Assembly: GCF_000620145.1 (NCBI RefSeq)
Contig: NZ_JHVM01000003.1
Span: forward strand, 495,007 to 559,006
From: Deefgea rivuli DSM 18356
GTDB taxonomy: Bacteria; Pseudomonadota; Gammaproteobacteria; Burkholderiales; Chitinibacteraceae
Reading direction: 5' to 3'
DNA length: 64,000 nucleotides
The position numbers were made by a program, and so were the translations under genes. The notes beneath the pieces were generated by a model. It saw nothing but the letters and a program-made list of their open reading frames with translations, did no database searches and was not told the DNA's origin. Shown here piece after piece: positions 8,451 through 20,521 of the stretch. The stretch's first letter is position 1. Each line of letters starts with the position of its first letter.

Positions 8451-9041
8451 AGTTTGCTCATGAGCATATTGGGAGACGCCCTTTACCAGAAGTAAATGTC
8501 ACTTGATTTTGCGGAGTAATATTAATATTCAAAGCCATCGCACGCTTCGAAGTACTAATACACACCCAGTAATTCGTCTTGCACATACAAGTACAACGCA
8601 CGATGAATTATACAAAGAGCATTAAACTCATCACCAGCGACATTGAGCCCGCCGTCTTTTACGCTGCCATACACGTCCATACGCCTCTTTATAAACAGAC
8701 GTTTAAAATAGTAAAAACGCCAGCCGACCATTATACAAATCAGCGATTGAATCTATACCCGTCTTCAGCACGACTCTGCTCAACGACATCGAGCCTAAAA
8801 ATCAAACTGACTCTGTTTTAAGTTAAAGCATTGAGTAGACAAACACGCCTTGAAAAATAAAAAACATGTGCTACACGCGCGCACCCGCATGCAGGCGCGC
8901 ACGCTCGCACGGAGAAATCCTATTTAGAAAATAAATACAATTATTTTTAAAAAAACATAAAAAAATGAGCCGAGCCTTTTGTTTTTTTAAATTTTTATCG
9001 TAAAGTTGCCTCCACCACTCAACTGTTGAAAAGAGAAAAAC
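8451..9041. other. Non-coding stretch with purine/pyrimidine-alternating block
   Basis: No convincing gene was seen. An 80-codon frame at 8579-8821 has no ribosome-binding site and an unconvincing composition. At 8865-8910 a block rich in alternating GC/CA dinucleotides (ACGCGCGCAC, GGCGCGCACG) is followed immediately by an A/T-only tract. Such alternation favours left-handed DNA, but no function can be read from it. The promoter of the AlpA-like gene must lie at the right end. Confidence 0.4.
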
Positions 9042-9227
9042 ATGGAAAAAATCATTCGCATTACAGATGCTGCAGAACGTCTTGGCGTATCTCGCTCAAC
9101 GCTGTACAAAATTGTTGAACAGGGTCATTTGCCTCCACCAATCAAATTAATTCCTGGTGGGCGAGCCTCTGGTTTTTTTGAAAGTCAGCTTTCTGACTAC
9201 ATCTCAAAACGTAAAGACAACAAGTAG
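9042..9227 (+). CDS. AlpA-family transcriptional regulator
   Basis: A 61-residue protein that is essentially a single winged-helix/MerR-like DNA-binding unit. It reads RITDAAERLGVSRSTLYKIV, followed by GHLPPPIKLIPGGRASGF and a final FESQLSDYI helix, as in AlpA and other small prophage or island regulators. These proteins typically switch on integrase or excision genes of integrative elements. The integrase nearest to it is at 31.7-33.2 kb, facing the other way, so a regulatory link is possible but unproven. Flanking DNA is AT-rich and decayed. Confidence 0.85.
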   Translation: MEKIIRITDAAERLGVSRSTLYKIVEQGHLPPPIKLIPGGRASGFFESQLSDYISKRKDNK

Positions 9228-9966
9228 AAAGCCCAATTTTGTTTAATCTAAAAGTCAATTAATTAGCATCAAGGAAAATGAAGGTGAGTAAAAAAAATAT
9301 CTGCTAGGATTTCAGGCTGTGGCATCCACATTTATTAAAATCTGCTGAAAACCCGAAGAAAACGCTACCAGACCTAATTGTCGCTGCGCTTACTGAAGTT
9401 CAGATGAGGTAAGATACCTTCATCATAAAATAAAACATTGAGACATTGAAAATGCCAAACTAAAATACTCAATTGATAAAAAGGATTCGAATTGTGAATT
9501 TTATAATTCGAGAATTTGATGTCAAAGAGAATACACTAGTTAAAAAATGGCTACATTTGACAAAGCCAAGATGAACTTGCGCGTAAAATAAGTAGATGAA
9601 CTGCAATTTATCAAAAAAATGGCATCAAAAATGGAATTTGAAATTATTGAATTTTGTTATGAAACAAATTCTGCAATGAACAATGAAAAACTACTGCTTT
9701 ATTTGTCAGTTAGACTTCGGCCAACTATGATTTAGATGGTCGTTTATTTTTAATTAAGCGTGAGTAGCACCGAAATTTTTATATTTTGAGTGACTCTAAC
9801 CAAGATAGCGACTCTAGGATTTTAAACATAATGACTGCTAATCATCCGATTGCAGTCTTTCAAGGTTTGATGTCGAGCTTCTGCTGTTCGGCCTAAGCGG
9901 ACATTAGCATTGTGCGACTTGGACAACAGCTTCCGACCAATTATTTATATAATTTTTGATCCTCAA
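9228..9966. other. AT-rich decayed region with two interrupted small reading frames
   Basis: No intact gene was seen. Two short + strand frames read like proteins but each has one internal stop. One runs 9278-9412 (45 codons, TAG at 9305, with AAGG shortly before the ATG). The other runs 9547-9735 (63 codons, TAA at 9589). Neither resembles a family I know. A half copy of the dispersed repeat lies at 9882-9904. The stretch looks like the remains of mobile-element genes beside the AlpA-like regulator. Confidence 0.35.
9882..9904. repeat. Half copy of the dispersed A repeat (inverted end only)
   Basis: TGTTCGGCCTAAGCGGACAT matches the right-hand inverted end of the full copies at 31.2 and 45.1 kb, but the central hairpin and left end are absent. 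Confidence 0.6.
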
Positions 9967-10003
9967 AATAAAAAGCACTCATATTTCTACGGGTGCTTTT
10001 CAA
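9967..10003 (-). terminator. Terminator of the RTX/type I secretion operon
   Basis: On the minus strand AAAAGCACCC pairs imperfectly with GAGTGCTTTT across a 10-base loop, and a T-rich tail follows. It starts a few bases after the hlyB stop codon and closes the leftward operon. Confidence 0.7.
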
Positions 10004-10008
10004 TAAGA

Positions 10009-12159
10009 TTAAGCTATCTGCATTGCATGTAATCGTGCGTAGTAACCATCAGGTCGATTAACAAGCTCTTGATGTGGCCCTTCTTCTACAATTTGTCCTC
10101 GATCCATTGCAATGATCCGGTGAGAGTTCCTCACCGCAGAAAGTCTATGCGCAATAATCAGCACGGTTCTCCCAGAACAAATGGCTTTCATATTATTCTG
10201 AATCACTCGCTCAGATTCGTAATCTAGCGCACTGGTTGCTTCATCAAAAATTAAAATTCGTGGATTGGTTACTAATGCGCGTGCAATCGCAACTCGTTGA
10301 CGTTGGCCACCAGACAGTCCGGTGCCATGTTCACCGACATGAGTATCATAGCCTTCAGGTAACTCAACAATGAATTCATGTGCACCTGCTAATTGAGCGG
10401 CATGAATAACTCGTTCCATGCTCATACCAGGATCAGCCAATGCAATGTTGTCGCGGATACTGCGATTGAAGAGCAAGTTTTCCTGCAGAACTACACCAAT
10501 TTGGCGGCGTAACCAAGCGGGATCTGCAAGACTTAAATCAACGCCATCAATTAACACACGACCACGCTCCGGCACATACAGCCGCTGTAAAAGCTTAGTT
10601 AATGTACTTTTTCCGGAGCCAGAGCGACCCACAATCCCAATAATTTCGCCCGCGTTAATGCTGAGATTAATACCTCGTAAAATTTCCGGCGCATCTGGGC
10701 GATATCGGAAATGAATTTGATCAAATTCAATTTGCCCTTTGATTGGCGGGAGTTGTGCGCGATTTTGGTTTATTTCCGTACGGGTATTCAAGATGTCACC
10801 CAAGCGTTGCATTGAGATACCGACCTGCTGAAAATCCTGCCACAGTTGGGCTAAGCGCATCACAGGACTGGCAACGCGGCCCGCTAACATGTTAAATGCG
10901 ATGAGTTGGCCGACAGTTAACTCCCCCTCAATAACCAGTCTTGCTCCCATCCACATCGTAGTGACAACGACTATTTTTTGAATCAGATTGACGCCTTGGC
11001 TACCAATATTAGCCAACTGAGTGACTTTAAAACCTGCCGCAACGTAACCTGCAAGTTGATTGTCCCAACGCCGTGTCACTTGTGGCTCAACGGCCATTGA
11101 CTTGATCGTTTCGACGCCATTAATCGTTTCAACTAAAAACGATTGGTTTTCGGCACCACGAGCAAATTTCTCATCAAGCCGTACTTTTAGAATCGGTGTG
11201 ATGAGTACAGACAACAGCACGTAACAAGGTAGAGATAAGACAACGATCAGCGTTAACCAACCACTGTAGTAAAACATGACGGCCAAAAATACGACTGAGA
11301 ACACGAGATCAAGCACAGAAGTGAGAGCTTGGCCCGTTAGAAAATTCCTAATGTTCTCTAGCTCTCGAACGCGAGCAACTGAGTCGCCAACGCGCCGCGC
11401 CTGGAAATAGGCCAATGGCAATGCCAATAAATGCCTAAATAATTTTGCCCCTAGTTCAACATCAATCCGATTGGTCGTGTGTGAAAACACATAAGTGCGT
11501 AAGGCCGTCATGCCGACTTCAAATATCGAAATCACTAACAAACCAAGCGCAAGAACGTCCAATGTCGTGAGCCCCCGATGGACGAGGACTTTGTCCATAA
11601 TGACTTGGAAGAATAACGGTGTAGCTAATCCAATCAATTGCAGTACAAACGAAATCAGCAATACTTCGCCTAGTAATTTTCGGTATTTGACTATCGCCGG
11701 GATAAACCAAGAAAAATCAAAACGCGCCAAATCTCCTGCGAGACTAGCTCGTGAAGTAAACAAGATAAGACGACCTGACCATAGTGTAAGCCAATCATCT
11801 TTAGAGATTTTCTGCGGTCGACCAAAGAGTGGATCTTGTAAAAGAACTTCATCACCTTCGATTTTTGCGAGGATGACCCACTTTCCTTCACTGGTTTTTG
11901 CCATTGCGGGTAATGGCGTTCGTTCAAGTCGATCAAAATGGGTATCAAGCGCTTTAACTTTCAAGCCAGACTTTTTCGCGGCTAGTAAAACGTCAGCTTC
12001 AGTCATCATGCCCTGACTACTGGCAAATTCATGCTTAATCTGTTCAGGTTCAATCGCAACTTGATGAAAACGAGCTAGCATGACTAAGCAGGCTAGCGCA
12101 GAATCCATCGGTCCTTCATTCCCACCCAAATCTGGCGAGATTGTGTTTGCATTCATCAT
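10009..12159 (-). CDS. hlyB: Type I secretion ABC transporter/permease for the RTX protein
   Basis: A 716-residue inner-membrane exporter subunit. Residues about 10-130 form a C39-peptidase-like domain. The catalytic Cys is replaced ([11 protein letters not shown] has Ser after Asp), so it is the non-cleaving chaperone-like version typical of RTX exporters. A six-helix ABC exporter domain spans about 150-440. The nucleotide-binding domain (about 480-716) has Walker [10 protein letters not shown] near 508, signature LSGGQRQR near 617 and Walker [10 protein letters not shown] near 635. It is the last gene of the leftward operon and sits 58 bases after the RTX gene, behind a strong hairpin. With the hlyD-type adaptor and a TolC-like factor encoded elsewhere it would export the RTX protein. 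Confidence 0.93.
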   Translation of the reverse strand: MMNANTISPDLGGNEGPMDSALACLVMLARFHQVAIEPEQIKHEFASSQGMMTEADVLLAAKKSGLKVKALDTHFDRLERTPLPAMAKTSEGKWVILAKIEGDEVLLQDPLFGRPQKISKDDWLTLWSGRLILFTSRASLAGDLARFDFSWFIPAIVKYRKLLGEVLLISFVLQLIGLATPLFFQVIMDKVLVHRGLTTLDVLALGLLVISIFEVGMTALRTYVFSHTTNRIDVELGAKLFRHLLALPLAYFQARRVGDSVARVRELENIRNFLTGQALTSVLDLVFSVVFLAVMFYYSGWLTLIVVLSLPCYVLLSVLITPILKVRLDEKFARGAENQSFLVETINGVETIKSMAVEPQVTRRWDNQLAGYVAAGFKVTQLANIGSQGVNLIQKIVVVTTMWMGARLVIEGELTVGQLIAFNMLAGRVASPVMRLAQLWQDFQQVGISMQRLGDILNTRTEINQNRAQLPPIKGQIEFDQIHFRYRPDAPEILRGINLSINAGEIIGIVGRSGSGKSTLTKLLQRLYVPERGRVLIDGVDLSLADPAWLRRQIGVVLQENLLFNRSIRDNIALADPGMSMERVIHAAQLAGAHEFIVELPEGYDTHVGEHGTGLSGGQRQRVAIARALVTNPRILIFDEATSALDYESERVIQNNMKAICSGRTVLIIAHRLSAVRNSHRIIAMDRGQIVEEGPHQELVNRPDGYYARLHAMQIA

Positions 12160-12165
12160 TTAACT

Positions 12166-12194
12166 CAAAAGAAAACCGCCCCCTGAGGGGGCGG
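12166..12194 (-). terminator. Attenuator-like hairpin between RTX gene and hlyB
   Basis: CCGCCCCCTGAGGGGGCGG (12176-12194) is almost entirely self-complementary. On the transcribed minus strand it is followed by TTTTCTTTT. It lies between the RTX stop and the hlyB start and has the form of an intrinsic terminator, so it should reduce transcription of the transporter gene relative to the toxin gene. Confidence 0.75.
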
Positions 12195-12217
12195 ATATAA
12201 GTGTAACTTAGATCAGC

Positions 12218-15200
12218 TTAATGCCAGTTTGCTGCTAGGACTGGCTGCAATTGCTCACGATATTGATCAGGAAGTGTTGTTTCTGCAGCTGAAAGAGGTG
12301 CCATCCCCGCCATCGCAGATACCAACGCATCGACTTGTGTATTAAGCAATGTTTTGCCATCTGCAGTTTTGATTTGCTCGATCTGATGACTGATGTACCA
12401 ATCCTTCACTACAACTTGGCCATCTCCACCAATGATATCAATTGCGAGGTTATTGCCATCGCGTTTAAACCAAAGTTCGTCAGAATTAATTCCTTCAAGG
12501 GTTAGATTGTCATTACCACCCCAATCTAGAATCTGGTCACGACCATCACCACGCGCATAATGGTAAGTGTCATTATCCCAGTCGGCAAATAATTGATCAT
12601 TGCCTTTACCACCACGAATATCGTTACCACCACCGCTGGCACGTACGACATCATCGCCATCGCCAGCATCAATAAAGTCGGCACCATAATCGGCTTTAAT
12701 CAAATCATTGCCAGAACCACCATAGATTGTGTTTTTACCCCCACGTCCGTCAATGACATCATTACCAGAACCTCCGTTGATGAAGTCATCCCCCCAATCA
12801 CCCGTCAAAGTATCGTTACCGGCACCTGCAATAATCCGATCTTTACCACCCATACCTTGAATCACATCATTACCATTGGTGCCGATTAATGTTTCATCGC
12901 GCCAATCGCCATTTTTGGTAATGCCTGGATGTAATGGCATAACCAGCTTAAATACATCATCAGCATGCAAACCGTAGCGATCTGAAGCGCGAACATTAAT
13001 ATCCCAGCTACCTAAGATTTCAGGGTCGATATCCGCATGGAATTGGCCTTTGGCAGCATCAAATTTGAGCCACTCAGGTAAAGCCGAACCATCTGCTTGC
13101 GTGGCAGATAGGGTGAGCCAATCGCCCATATCAGGATCAACAAATGTGCCAATTGGCACAGTAACGTCGATTGGGCCTGGTGATACAAAACTCACATCAG
13201 TAAGTGGGCTTACCAACTTCGGTGGGCGGTTAATTAACTCAGCCAAATTACGCACTGTTCCATCTGCAAATTCAACTTTTGCGGTTGGTAGTGTTTGTTC
13301 TGCGGTGTACGGGTCATAATTCATTTGAATTGTGTCACCCGTAGTGCCGTAATGAATCAGCAGGCTATTTGGCGCGTATTCAAACGACAAGCTGCTCAAA
13401 ACAATACCAGCGCCAAAGCGCAGTGTATTGAGGCCGCCAGAACCATTTTCTTGAGTATCGCTCACAGAGTCATGACCATCGCCTTGTTCAAACAAGAAAA
13501 GGTCGTTCCCTAGACCACCAACCAGCACATCATTCCCAGCGCCACCGTGTAGCACATCGTTGCCAGCTTCGCCATCAAGGGTATTAGCACCAGAGTTACC
13601 AATCAAATTGTTAGCCGAGTTATTACCTGTACCTGAAATATTGCCTTCCCCTACCAAGGTGAGGTTTTCAATATTTCCGCTGAGCACAAAAGATGCGCTA
13701 GCCATAACGGAGTCGACACCTTCATTAGCAAACTCAGTAACGGTGTCACTACTGTTATCGACGTAGTAAAGATCGTTGCCTTTGCCACCATACATTCGGT
13801 CTGCACCTGCTAAACCATTCAGGGTGTTGTTGCCTTCATTACCGACTAGGCGGTTGTCCAGCGCATTACCTGTTGCAGTCAGATTTTCTTTACCGAATAG
13901 GCTCACATGCTCAACATTGTCGCCCAGGGTGTAGCTCAGATTGGTTCGAACCGTATCTTCGCCTGCATTGGCTGATTCAATGACAACATCTCCCACATTG
14001 TCGACGATATAGACATCATTACCTAGACCACCATCCATTTCATCAGCACCTTCGCCGCCATCCAATAGATCGTTACCATCTTGACCGTAGAGCCAGTCTT
14101 TATCGTCACCACCAGAGAGTTCATCATTGCCGAGCCCTCCGAGCAGTGCATCATTACCTGCTTCGCCAAATAGCTGATCATTGCCTTCTCGACCGTCAAG
14201 GACATCGTTACCCCAACCGCCAGAAACAAAGTCATCGCCCTCACCAGCAAAAACCAAATCATTGCCGCCTTCGGCGTAAATCTGATCATTGCCTGTATTG
14301 CCAAAGACCATATCGTTGCCAAGGCCAGCGTAGATCACATCATTGCCTTCGCCCCCATCAACAAAGTCGTTATCCGCACCGCTATAGATTACGTCATTGC
14401 CTGCTTCACCTAAGATGGCATCATTCCCGACATCATCATAAACAAAGTCATCACCCGCGCCAGCCTTCACGACGCTATTGCCTTTACTCGCCAGCAATAT
14501 ATCGTCGCCCTCAGTACCCAGTGTTTCAGTACCTGAAGGGCTAAATGGTGAGGTGGGTACAATCGTGCTAGTGCCATCAAGATTCGGCACTTGAACTTCA
14601 GGGCGGGTAGCGAGTGTGACGTCACCCGCTTTAATGACGCGACCATCGGCAAAAGTTACATCGATTTGCCCATGTACGGTATTACCATCTTTAACAAACG
14701 ATTTACCATCGCTCTTCAATGCGATTGAGGTAATGCCAAATGCGTCTAAAGTACGGAATTCACCCGCATCAGTTACACCGTTTTCATTAGCATCAACCCA
14801 AACGCCAAACTTGCTCCAGCGCTCATCTAAGCTCGATAAGAAACCATCACCATTGCTGTCAAAGCCTCGCAAACCTTCTAAGTCAGTTTGAGCGCCAGCT
14901 TTATAACCAACGAATGCAAGTTCATCGGCTCGATCAATTTTACCGTTGCCATCGGCATCAAATGCTAAGAAGCCATCACCACCTTTTAACCACGACATGC
15001 GGTCCCGCCAACCATCTCCGTTGATGTCAAAGAACACGTTGCTATCGTCAACATGGATAAATGACAAGCCGTCGCCATTCAAATCAAGTGCAATTGGCTT
15101 TTTACCATCGCCACCTTTTGGCGTTGGGGGTGGACCAAAATGCGTTACTTGAATTGTTTGCTCAGTCCACGCACCAGAGGGATCCTTAACTCGAATCTTG

Positions 15201-18200
15201 AATGCATCAGGTGTTTGCTTTGCTGTTGGATCTAGAACTGTAATTCGTGTTGTTGCGCCTTCAACACCCGTGTGCCCCCAATATTTATAGCGCCCAGTCA
15301 CAGGGTCTAATTCAACTTCACCCCAATTAGGCTGAGCCAATATTTCAAAACGTAGCTCCGCTGCAGTATTGTCAATATCAGATGCTTGTGCCCAACCCGA
15401 ATTCGCATCTTCATAACCAATAGGTTCAGTATGCTCAATAAGCGTAATAATTGGATTATCACGCGAACCTCGGTATTCAACTTTGGTTTCAGTCCAAGGT
15501 GTATAGATTGGCGTCGCTTCTTGAATTGTGCTAATTGAAGGATCAAGCTTCGGAACAATTGTTGTTCTTAAGTGTTCATTCCCACCTCTGCCAATAATGT
15601 AAAGGTCCCAACCATAGATTGACCGACCTGGGTCGTCTTGAACCGTTAGTGTTGGCGCATCATTGATACCTTTGACTGTGACAAAAACAGGTACTGAAGT
15701 ACGTGAGCCATCTGGCGCTTGCAAGACGTAATTAAATGCAGCTTGATCACCATAGTAATTTGGTGACGCTAAAAATTCGATCGTGCCATTATCCAATAAC
15801 TGTACCGAACCGTTTTTAGCGCTTTCAACTGCCACAACCGTTGAGCCAGCTGGTACTTTACGATCATTTTCCATTAAGATTTGAATCGGAATATAAGCAG
15901 TTTGATCCTCAAATACGGTAACGCCATCAGCATTTGGCGTGAATGCACTTAAATCCTGAGTCGTAGTGACGATGAGTGATTTTTGACCATCACTCTTCTC
16001 AACTAAAATCCCCTCTGGGATCTTAATCGCACGCGAGCCTTTAGTATCCGCCGTCAAATCAGCGGACACCATAGAGCGTTCTTGGCCATTAATATCAAAG
16101 GTGTTGCGCGCATAATTCAGTGAAGTCACGCCCAAATCGCTGAGTTTTTTCGACTCACCGTCATCCACCACGCCATCACTATCTTTGTCTTGCCAAACTT
16201 GCAAGTATTTAAAGACCGGATCTGCACTAGTTAGGCGTTGATCATAGTTGCTATCCCAATAGCGTAGCGTTGGAACCCCCTTGAGTTCATCCACTAGTTT
16301 TGCATTGGAGAATAGATCGGTACCCGCATCTAAGTAGCTCGACAAGTTACGATCTAAGACCAGCATTGCATCGTTAGCGCCAACCCAACCCGTATGCTTC
16401 AGGTAACCAGAGTCATCGACATTGAACGAGACGTTTGAGTTTTCACGTGCAATCGTTGAAATCTGCCCATCGCCATTCATATCCAGCGCAATCGGGCGGA
16501 AGCGCTGCGTATCGCCTGTCGGCGTTGCAGCTAACTTACCTTCAGAAGCCGCCATCTGCACTTCAGTCAAAGCGGCTTTCGGATCACCAGCTTGGTTTTT
16601 AAGATAAACCGTATCCACTTCGTATTGAGCCGCTAAGCCTTGGCGTTCAACTGCATTCGTTAACAATGCCTCTTGTAAATCAACAAAGAACTCTGGGTCA
16701 TCGGTACTTACACCGAGGCGCTTACCTTGGAAGTCATACACGCGATCTCGGGTTACGCCGGTTACAGGATCAAGATCATGCAAGGTGAACTTATCATCGC
16801 GATAAGTCAGCGAACCAAAACGCAATGGAATCGCGCCAATCGGCATTTCAGGGTTATCGGTGCGTGCTTTTTGCACCAGATATTCCATGGTCGCTTTCAA
16901 GTTGCCCAGCATGCTGCCAACTCGAGCATCGCCGCCAGTCTCACCAACTACGCTCATGCCAAGTTGACCATTGTCCCAAGTGAAGTGGCCTTCACCCCAT
17001 GCATCCGGTACTTTAGAAGCATTAACTAGCGAGTACAGCATATAAGCCACGGCAATCACTTGACCAACGATAGGCACAGGTGAAAGCGCTGCAACCATAG
17101 AGATGGCGCTGACTGCGGCGCCTTTGACGTCTCCATTCACCAAACTCATCACAATACCCAATGCAGGCACTACTTTACCGAGAGTCACGCTTGCTATTGA
17201 GTTGGCAGTATTGACTGCAGCAGCACTAGCACCCGCCGCACCTGCAAAACTAGCAAAGGCGCTCGCCGTGTAGCCAACCAGGGAGGCACCAGAGTATGCA
17301 ATGCCAAGGGCGTTTTTATCTTCGATGGCTTTTTTAAGGCTGACGACACTACCAATTGCGCCCAGCACAGCAGTAACACCTTGGATGCCATTAACGATTT
17401 TTCCGGCATCTGCAGACTTACCCCAATCACTGGCTTCAATGACCGTCTTACCAATCGTTAATGTTGCTCGTGTTACGGCTAGCGGCTCACCAGATTGAAT
17501 CGCTTGGGCTAAAGCCAAAAATTCAGCAGTTCGGTCTAGGGCATCGCTAACTTGGGCTGTGGTTTTGTACTCTTTGATTTTATCTTCGAGCTGTGTTTTT
17601 GCGGCAACATCGCCTTTGGCTGCACTAAACAAATCCTCAATAGACGCATCACCAAATACTTGACGATATGCATTGGCATTGATCTTATCGCTTCCATTTA
17701 TTGAAGTAATTTGAGAATTAATCGGTTTTCCTTCCCCATTGAGATGGAAAGAAATGCTAACTTCATCACCATTATCCGATTTCAGTACAGTCGAAGCGAC
17801 AGGGATTTTATAAGCAGATTGTGAATTGCTCTCATCAATAACATAGTTCACATTAAAAGAGTAAGGATTTCCTTCTTTGTCTACGCCTGTTTGTTCGAAT
17901 CCTCCATCATTTCGCAATCTAATTATTGAAAGATGTTCAGCCCCTTCATTGAGATTTAATCCAAGTTTAACATTTAATTCATACTGTGCACTTGAGACAA
18001 ACTGTTTTGAAATAATGTCTGAGTTTTTTTCAGTAAATAAATAACCACCATTTGTAGGGGTTATTATTACTTCAACATTCTTTACAACCGTTTCTATAGA
18101 GCCATTCTCTTGGGGGACTTCCACTGAAGAAGTTCTTTTAAATACCCGCACGCCATTGCTGAAGCTTACTCCATCCAAAACATCTGAGGATCCATCTGGA

Positions 18201-19546
18201 TGGTTTAGCGATATTTTAATTGGCTCAGAACTATTAGGATCGATGTTGAAATACTTTTCCATAGCATTCCGGACATAGTCTTCACCATACATGCCCCCCA
18301 CAATGCCCGCACCAAGAACGAACACTCCAGCTGCTACAGCGCCAGCTGGTCCGAGAGCGGCAAGTGGAGCCGCAAGTTCTGCCGCTAAGGTCGCGCTAAT
18401 TAAGCCTGCATATACACCACTAGCCGTACCCGCAGCAAAAGTTGCGGCTATTTTCATTGCCCCATCAGTATCACCCTTCGCATATGCAGCCTGAACTTGA
18501 TTTGCTGTGATCAGGACACCTAAAACGGCACCAACCTTTGTTAAGGTCCCTAAAGTCCTGAGCGTGCTTGCTGTTAATGGCGCATCTCCTATTTTTGTTG
18601 CATATTCATTTAATTGCTGAAAGTGAGTAGATAATTGACTATTTGCTGTTTTTGATAATTCTAATTGCTCGAATGATATTGCGCCAATTGATTTCTGTGA
18701 GTCATTATAAACATCCAAATTAAATAATTTAGAGTATGGGGTATCGGCAGCAAGTATGCCATCAATTCGCAACTTGCCAGCATCGATTAGTTCGGAAGAA
18801 TTAACGAGTGTATTAAAATTTTGCTCGCCAAGTAGACCCCCCAAGTCAACGCCTGCGATGATATTTTTCTTCGTTCCATCTGCAGAAGTAACTATATTTA
18901 TAGCAATCTTGAGGTCATCTAACTTATTAAATGAAGCCGCTCGTAATTGGCTATAAACCGCCTCGATCCCTTGCTCATTTTTCAATTGAAGCAAATAGTC
19001 ACGACTCAAACCATTCAATTCGGTATTGTTGGAACGAAAAAAAGCGTCAACCTCTGTAAGCTCAAAGATGCGATCTTTCGTAGCAAATGCGGTCAGACTA
19101 ACAACTTTTCCATCTCCAGCCAGTACATATTTTTCTGAAATAGTTGCCCAAGCGCCGCCTTTTCCAGCAAAAAGATAGTCTCCTGGAGCAATATCTTTGC
19201 CTTGCGTAGCACTCTCTTTCGCCGCAATACGGTTAACAGTATCAGACCACGTGGAATCCGTTGATGTTAAGAATTGAAATGCCTCGGTTGCATCTAGAAT
19301 ACGAACATTTTTCAACTCTTCTGACTTTATTTTTTCCGCTAGGTAGCTCGCGAGCTCCCCCGTATGCAATGAGTGGCCTGTGCCAACGAGGTTACCGCTA
19401 TAGGCAATCGAAATTGCATTCTTGTCCGCACCAGGGACATCCACAGACAATTCTGACAAAAATTTGTTTAAATCTGCGAATGAATTGTAATTTTCAGGAT
19501 TGTTTTTGAGTTTACTAATCGCTTCTTGTGCAGTGATTCCACTCAT
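12218..19546 (-). CDS. Giant RTX protein secreted by the type I system
   Basis: A 2442-residue Ca2+-binding exoprotein. An unassigned domain occupies about residues 40-200, and Ala/Gly-rich hydrophobic helices occur near 335-420 and 730-860. Ca-binding DxDGxG loops lie near 1020 and 1120, a tandem cadherin-like part near 1230-1480, and five more DxNGDG-type loops near 1490-1590. RTX nonapeptide repeats (GGxGNDxhx) fall in blocks near 1680-1850, 1920, 1980-2020 and 2220-2340. A CADG-like domain precedes the last block. The last 60 residues carry the uncleaved C-terminal secretion signal. An adjacent hlyC-type gene suggests lysine acylation and a pore-forming or membrane-active role, possibly helped by the hydrophobic helices. 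The start codon overlaps the preceding small gene. Confidence 0.9.
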   Translation of the reverse strand: MSGITAQEAISKLKNNPENYNSFADLNKFLSELSVDVPGADKNAISIAYSGNLVGTGHSLHTGELASYLAEKIKSEELKNVRILDATEAFQFLTSTDSTWSDTVNRIAAKESATQGKDIAPGDYLFAGKGGAWATISEKYVLAGDGKVVSLTAFATKDRIFELTEVDAFFRSNNTELNGLSRDYLLQLKNEQGIEAVYSQLRAASFNKLDDLKIAINIVTSADGTKKNIIAGVDLGGLLGEQNFNTLVNSSELIDAGKLRIDGILAADTPYSKLFNLDVYNDSQKSIGAISFEQLELSKTANSQLSTHFQQLNEYATKIGDAPLTASTLRTLGTLTKVGAVLGVLITANQVQAAYAKGDTDGAMKIAATFAAGTASGVYAGLISATLAAELAAPLAALGPAGAVAAGVFVLGAGIVGGMYGEDYVRNAMEKYFNIDPNSSEPIKISLNHPDGSSDVLDGVSFSNGVRVFKRTSSVEVPQENGSIETVVKNVEVIITPTNGGYLFTEKNSDIISKQFVSSAQYELNVKLGLNLNEGAEHLSIIRLRNDGGFEQTGVDKEGNPYSFNVNYVIDESNSQSAYKIPVASTVLKSDNGDEVSISFHLNGEGKPINSQITSINGSDKINANAYRQVFGDASIEDLFSAAKGDVAAKTQLEDKIKEYKTTAQVSDALDRTAEFLALAQAIQSGEPLAVTRATLTIGKTVIEASDWGKSADAGKIVNGIQGVTAVLGAIGSVVSLKKAIEDKNALGIAYSGASLVGYTASAFASFAGAAGASAAAVNTANSIASVTLGKVVPALGIVMSLVNGDVKGAAVSAISMVAALSPVPIVGQVIAVAYMLYSLVNASKVPDAWGEGHFTWDNGQLGMSVVGETGGDARVGSMLGNLKATMEYLVQKARTDNPEMPIGAIPLRFGSLTYRDDKFTLHDLDPVTGVTRDRVYDFQGKRLGVSTDDPEFFVDLQEALLTNAVERQGLAAQYEVDTVYLKNQAGDPKAALTEVQMAASEGKLAATPTGDTQRFRPIALDMNGDGQISTIARENSNVSFNVDDSGYLKHTGWVGANDAMLVLDRNLSSYLDAGTDLFSNAKLVDELKGVPTLRYWDSNYDQRLTSADPVFKYLQVWQDKDSDGVVDDGESKKLSDLGVTSLNYARNTFDINGQERSMVSADLTADTKGSRAIKIPEGILVEKSDGQKSLIVTTTQDLSAFTPNADGVTVFEDQTAYIPIQILMENDRKVPAGSTVVAVESAKNGSVQLLDNGTIEFLASPNYYGDQAAFNYVLQAPDGSRTSVPVFVTVKGINDAPTLTVQDDPGRSIYGWDLYIIGRGGNEHLRTTIVPKLDPSISTIQEATPIYTPWTETKVEYRGSRDNPIITLIEHTEPIGYEDANSGWAQASDIDNTAAELRFEILAQPNWGEVELDPVTGRYKYWGHTGVEGATTRITVLDPTAKQTPDAFKIRVKDPSGAWTEQTIQVTHFGPPPTPKGGDGKKPIALDLNGDGLSFIHVDDSNVFFDINGDGWRDRMSWLKGGDGFLAFDADGNGKIDRADELAFVGYKAGAQTDLEGLRGFDSNGDGFLSSLDERWSKFGVWVDANENGVTDAGEFRTLDAFGITSIALKSDGKSFVKDGNTVHGQIDVTFADGRVIKAGDVTLATRPEVQVPNLDGTSTIVPTSPFSPSGTETLGTEGDDILLASKGNSVVKAGAGDDFVYDDVGNDAILGEAGNDVIYSGADNDFVDGGEGNDVIYAGLGNDMVFGNTGNDQIYAEGGNDLVFAGEGDDFVSGGWGNDVLDGREGNDQLFGEAGNDALLGGLGNDELSGGDDKDWLYGQDGNDLLDGGEGADEMDGGLGNDVYIVDNVGDVVIESANAGEDTVRTNLSYTLGDNVEHVSLFGKENLTATGNALDNRLVGNEGNNTLNGLAGADRMYGGKGNDLYYVDNSSDTVTEFANEGVDSVMASASFVLSGNIENLTLVGEGNISGTGNNSANNLIGNSGANTLDGEAGNDVLHGGAGNDVLVGGLGNDLFLFEQGDGHDSVSDTQENGSGGLNTLRFGAGIVLSSLSFEYAPNSLLIHYGTTGDTIQMNYDPYTAEQTLPTAKVEFADGTVRNLAELINRPPKLVSPLTDVSFVSPGPIDVTVPIGTFVDPDMGDWLTLSATQADGSALPEWLKFDAAKGQFHADIDPEILGSWDINVRASDRYGLHADDVFKLVMPLHPGITKNGDWRDETLIGTNGNDVIQGMGGKDRIIAGAGNDTLTGDWGDDFINGGSGNDVIDGRGGKNTIYGGSGNDLIKADYGADFIDAGDGDDVVRASGGGNDIRGGKGNDQLFADWDNDTYHYARGDGRDQILDWGGNDNLTLEGINSDELWFKRDGNNLAIDIIGGDGQVVVKDWYISHQIEQIKTADGKTLLNTQVDALVSAMAGMAPLSAAETTLPDQYREQLQPVLAANWH

Positions 19547-20022
19547 TTATCAAACCCCTCAAACAGGCATGAAAATTTCACTTCTTTCATTTCAGGATCA
19601 ACTTTCATGCAATATTCTGTAAAACGCTTTTTGTCGCAAAAAAACGAATCTTTTAGATAACTAAAAATTTCTTTTGTTTTCGAATCAGTCAAATCGACAG
19701 GCAATATTTTCTTAAAAGAAAATAAAAATTGAAAACTCCACGAATCACCATCTTTGTTAGTGTTTTGGTTTTCGTAGTACCATACATATGCGATACTTTC
19801 GCCATATAGTAAAGCGCAAACTTTCACTTTATTATCATCATGAGCAGCTGTAATCCTAGTGACATTGATTGCTATAAGTTCACGCTCAGTATCTACGGCT
19901 GCTACGTTAGCACCATCAAGATCATAATCACAAACTAATCCAATATCATTGGCATAACTTAAGCCAGCTTTTTTTAGTCGCTCGACTTCATTCTGATTCA
20001 ATTCTCTAAATGTAAACGACAT
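19543..20022 (-). CDS. Hypothetical protein coupled to the RTX gene
   Basis: A 159-residue protein. ATG 20022 is chosen because GGAG lies five bases upstream, though a GTG two codons earlier is possible. No signal peptide is seen. The fold looks alpha/beta, with [19 protein letters not shown] at the start and paired Cys near the end ([14 protein letters not shown]). I know no family for it. Its stop overlaps the RTX start codon by four bases, the tightest coupling in the operon. Such a gene could encode a chaperone, a specificity factor or an immunity protein for the unassigned RTX N-terminal domain. This is inference from position. Confidence 0.6.
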   Translation of the reverse strand: MSFTFRELNQNEVERLKKAGLSYANDIGLVCDYDLDGANVAAVDTERELIAINVTRITAAHDDNKVKVCALLYGESIAYVWYYENQNTNKDGDSWSFQFLFSFKKILPVDLTDSKTKEIFSYLKDSFFCDKKRFTEYCMKVDPEMKEVKFSCLFEGFDK

Positions 20023-20090
20023 AAACACTCCGGGAAAATTAATTAAATCTCAATTAAGAATTTTAAAATCATAGAAATTAATATTGGCAC

Positions 20091-20504
20091 TTATGCTGAA
20101 TAAACATTTAAAATATTTCCAGAGAGCACTGAAGACTTTAGTTCTATCAGCATATCTTCCCTTTGCCCAAACGGCGTCACAATGTCAATCAACCACAAAT
20201 GCTCCCCACTTTTCCATTCATGCGGCTCAAGTTGAGTATTGCCCTGTAGCAAGCGCTGGTGAACGTCTTCAGCAACATACGCCCAGCTAATAAATCCCAA
20301 CGGCATTTTTTCTTTCATAAATAGGCGGCACTGATCCAGAATCAGCGGCGGTTGCACTGCCCAATCTAGGTCGGCCAGCGTCAGGTGCTTTTTGGCATCA
20401 TCGCGGCCATACAGCCAAGCGACTGGCCCCAAGGTAGGCAAGCGCTCAAACGCGGTTTGTGCGTACTGCACCAATTGCATTACATCTAGGCTTTGCTCTG
20501 ACAT
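20091..20504 (-). CDS. hlyC: RTX toxin-activating lysine acyltransferase
   Basis: A 137-residue HlyC/RtxC-family enzyme that transfers a fatty acyl group from acyl-ACP to internal lysines of the RTX protoxin in the cytoplasm. Family landmarks are visible: LGPVAWLYGRDDAKKHL with the conserved His, MPLGFISWAYV corresponding to the YPVAYCSWA region of HlyC, and HLWLIDIVTPFGQ with the conserved Asp. The second ATG (20504) is preferred because AAGGA is seven bases upstream. It is shorter than E. coli HlyC (170 residues), lacking the basic C-terminal tail. It lies between the GNAT gene and the small RTX-coupled gene. Confidence 0.88.
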   Translation of the reverse strand: MSEQSLDVMQLVQYAQTAFERLPTLGPVAWLYGRDDAKKHLTLADLDWAVQPPLILDQCRLFMKEKMPLGFISWAYVAEDVHQRLLQGNTQLEPHEWKSGEHLWLIDIVTPFGQREDMLIELKSSVLSGNILNVYSA

Positions 20505-20521
20505 ACTCATTTCCTTTGGAT

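Noticed and set aside
8579..8821. 80-codon open frame on the plus strand
   Set aside because: It has no ribosome-binding site, a composition unlike a folded protein and no recognisable motif. It is more likely chance in a gene-free region.
12530..14500. Short tandem DNA repeats resembling a CRISPR-like or satellite array
   Set aside because: They are the coding sequence of RTX GGxGxD nonapeptides in the minus-strand gene. The period is 27 bases with diverged units and no unique spacers.
14146..14544. 132-codon plus-strand frame rich in His, Arg and Gln
   Set aside because: It is a shadow frame opposite the RTX repeats. The odd composition comes from reading GGxGND codons on the wrong strand.
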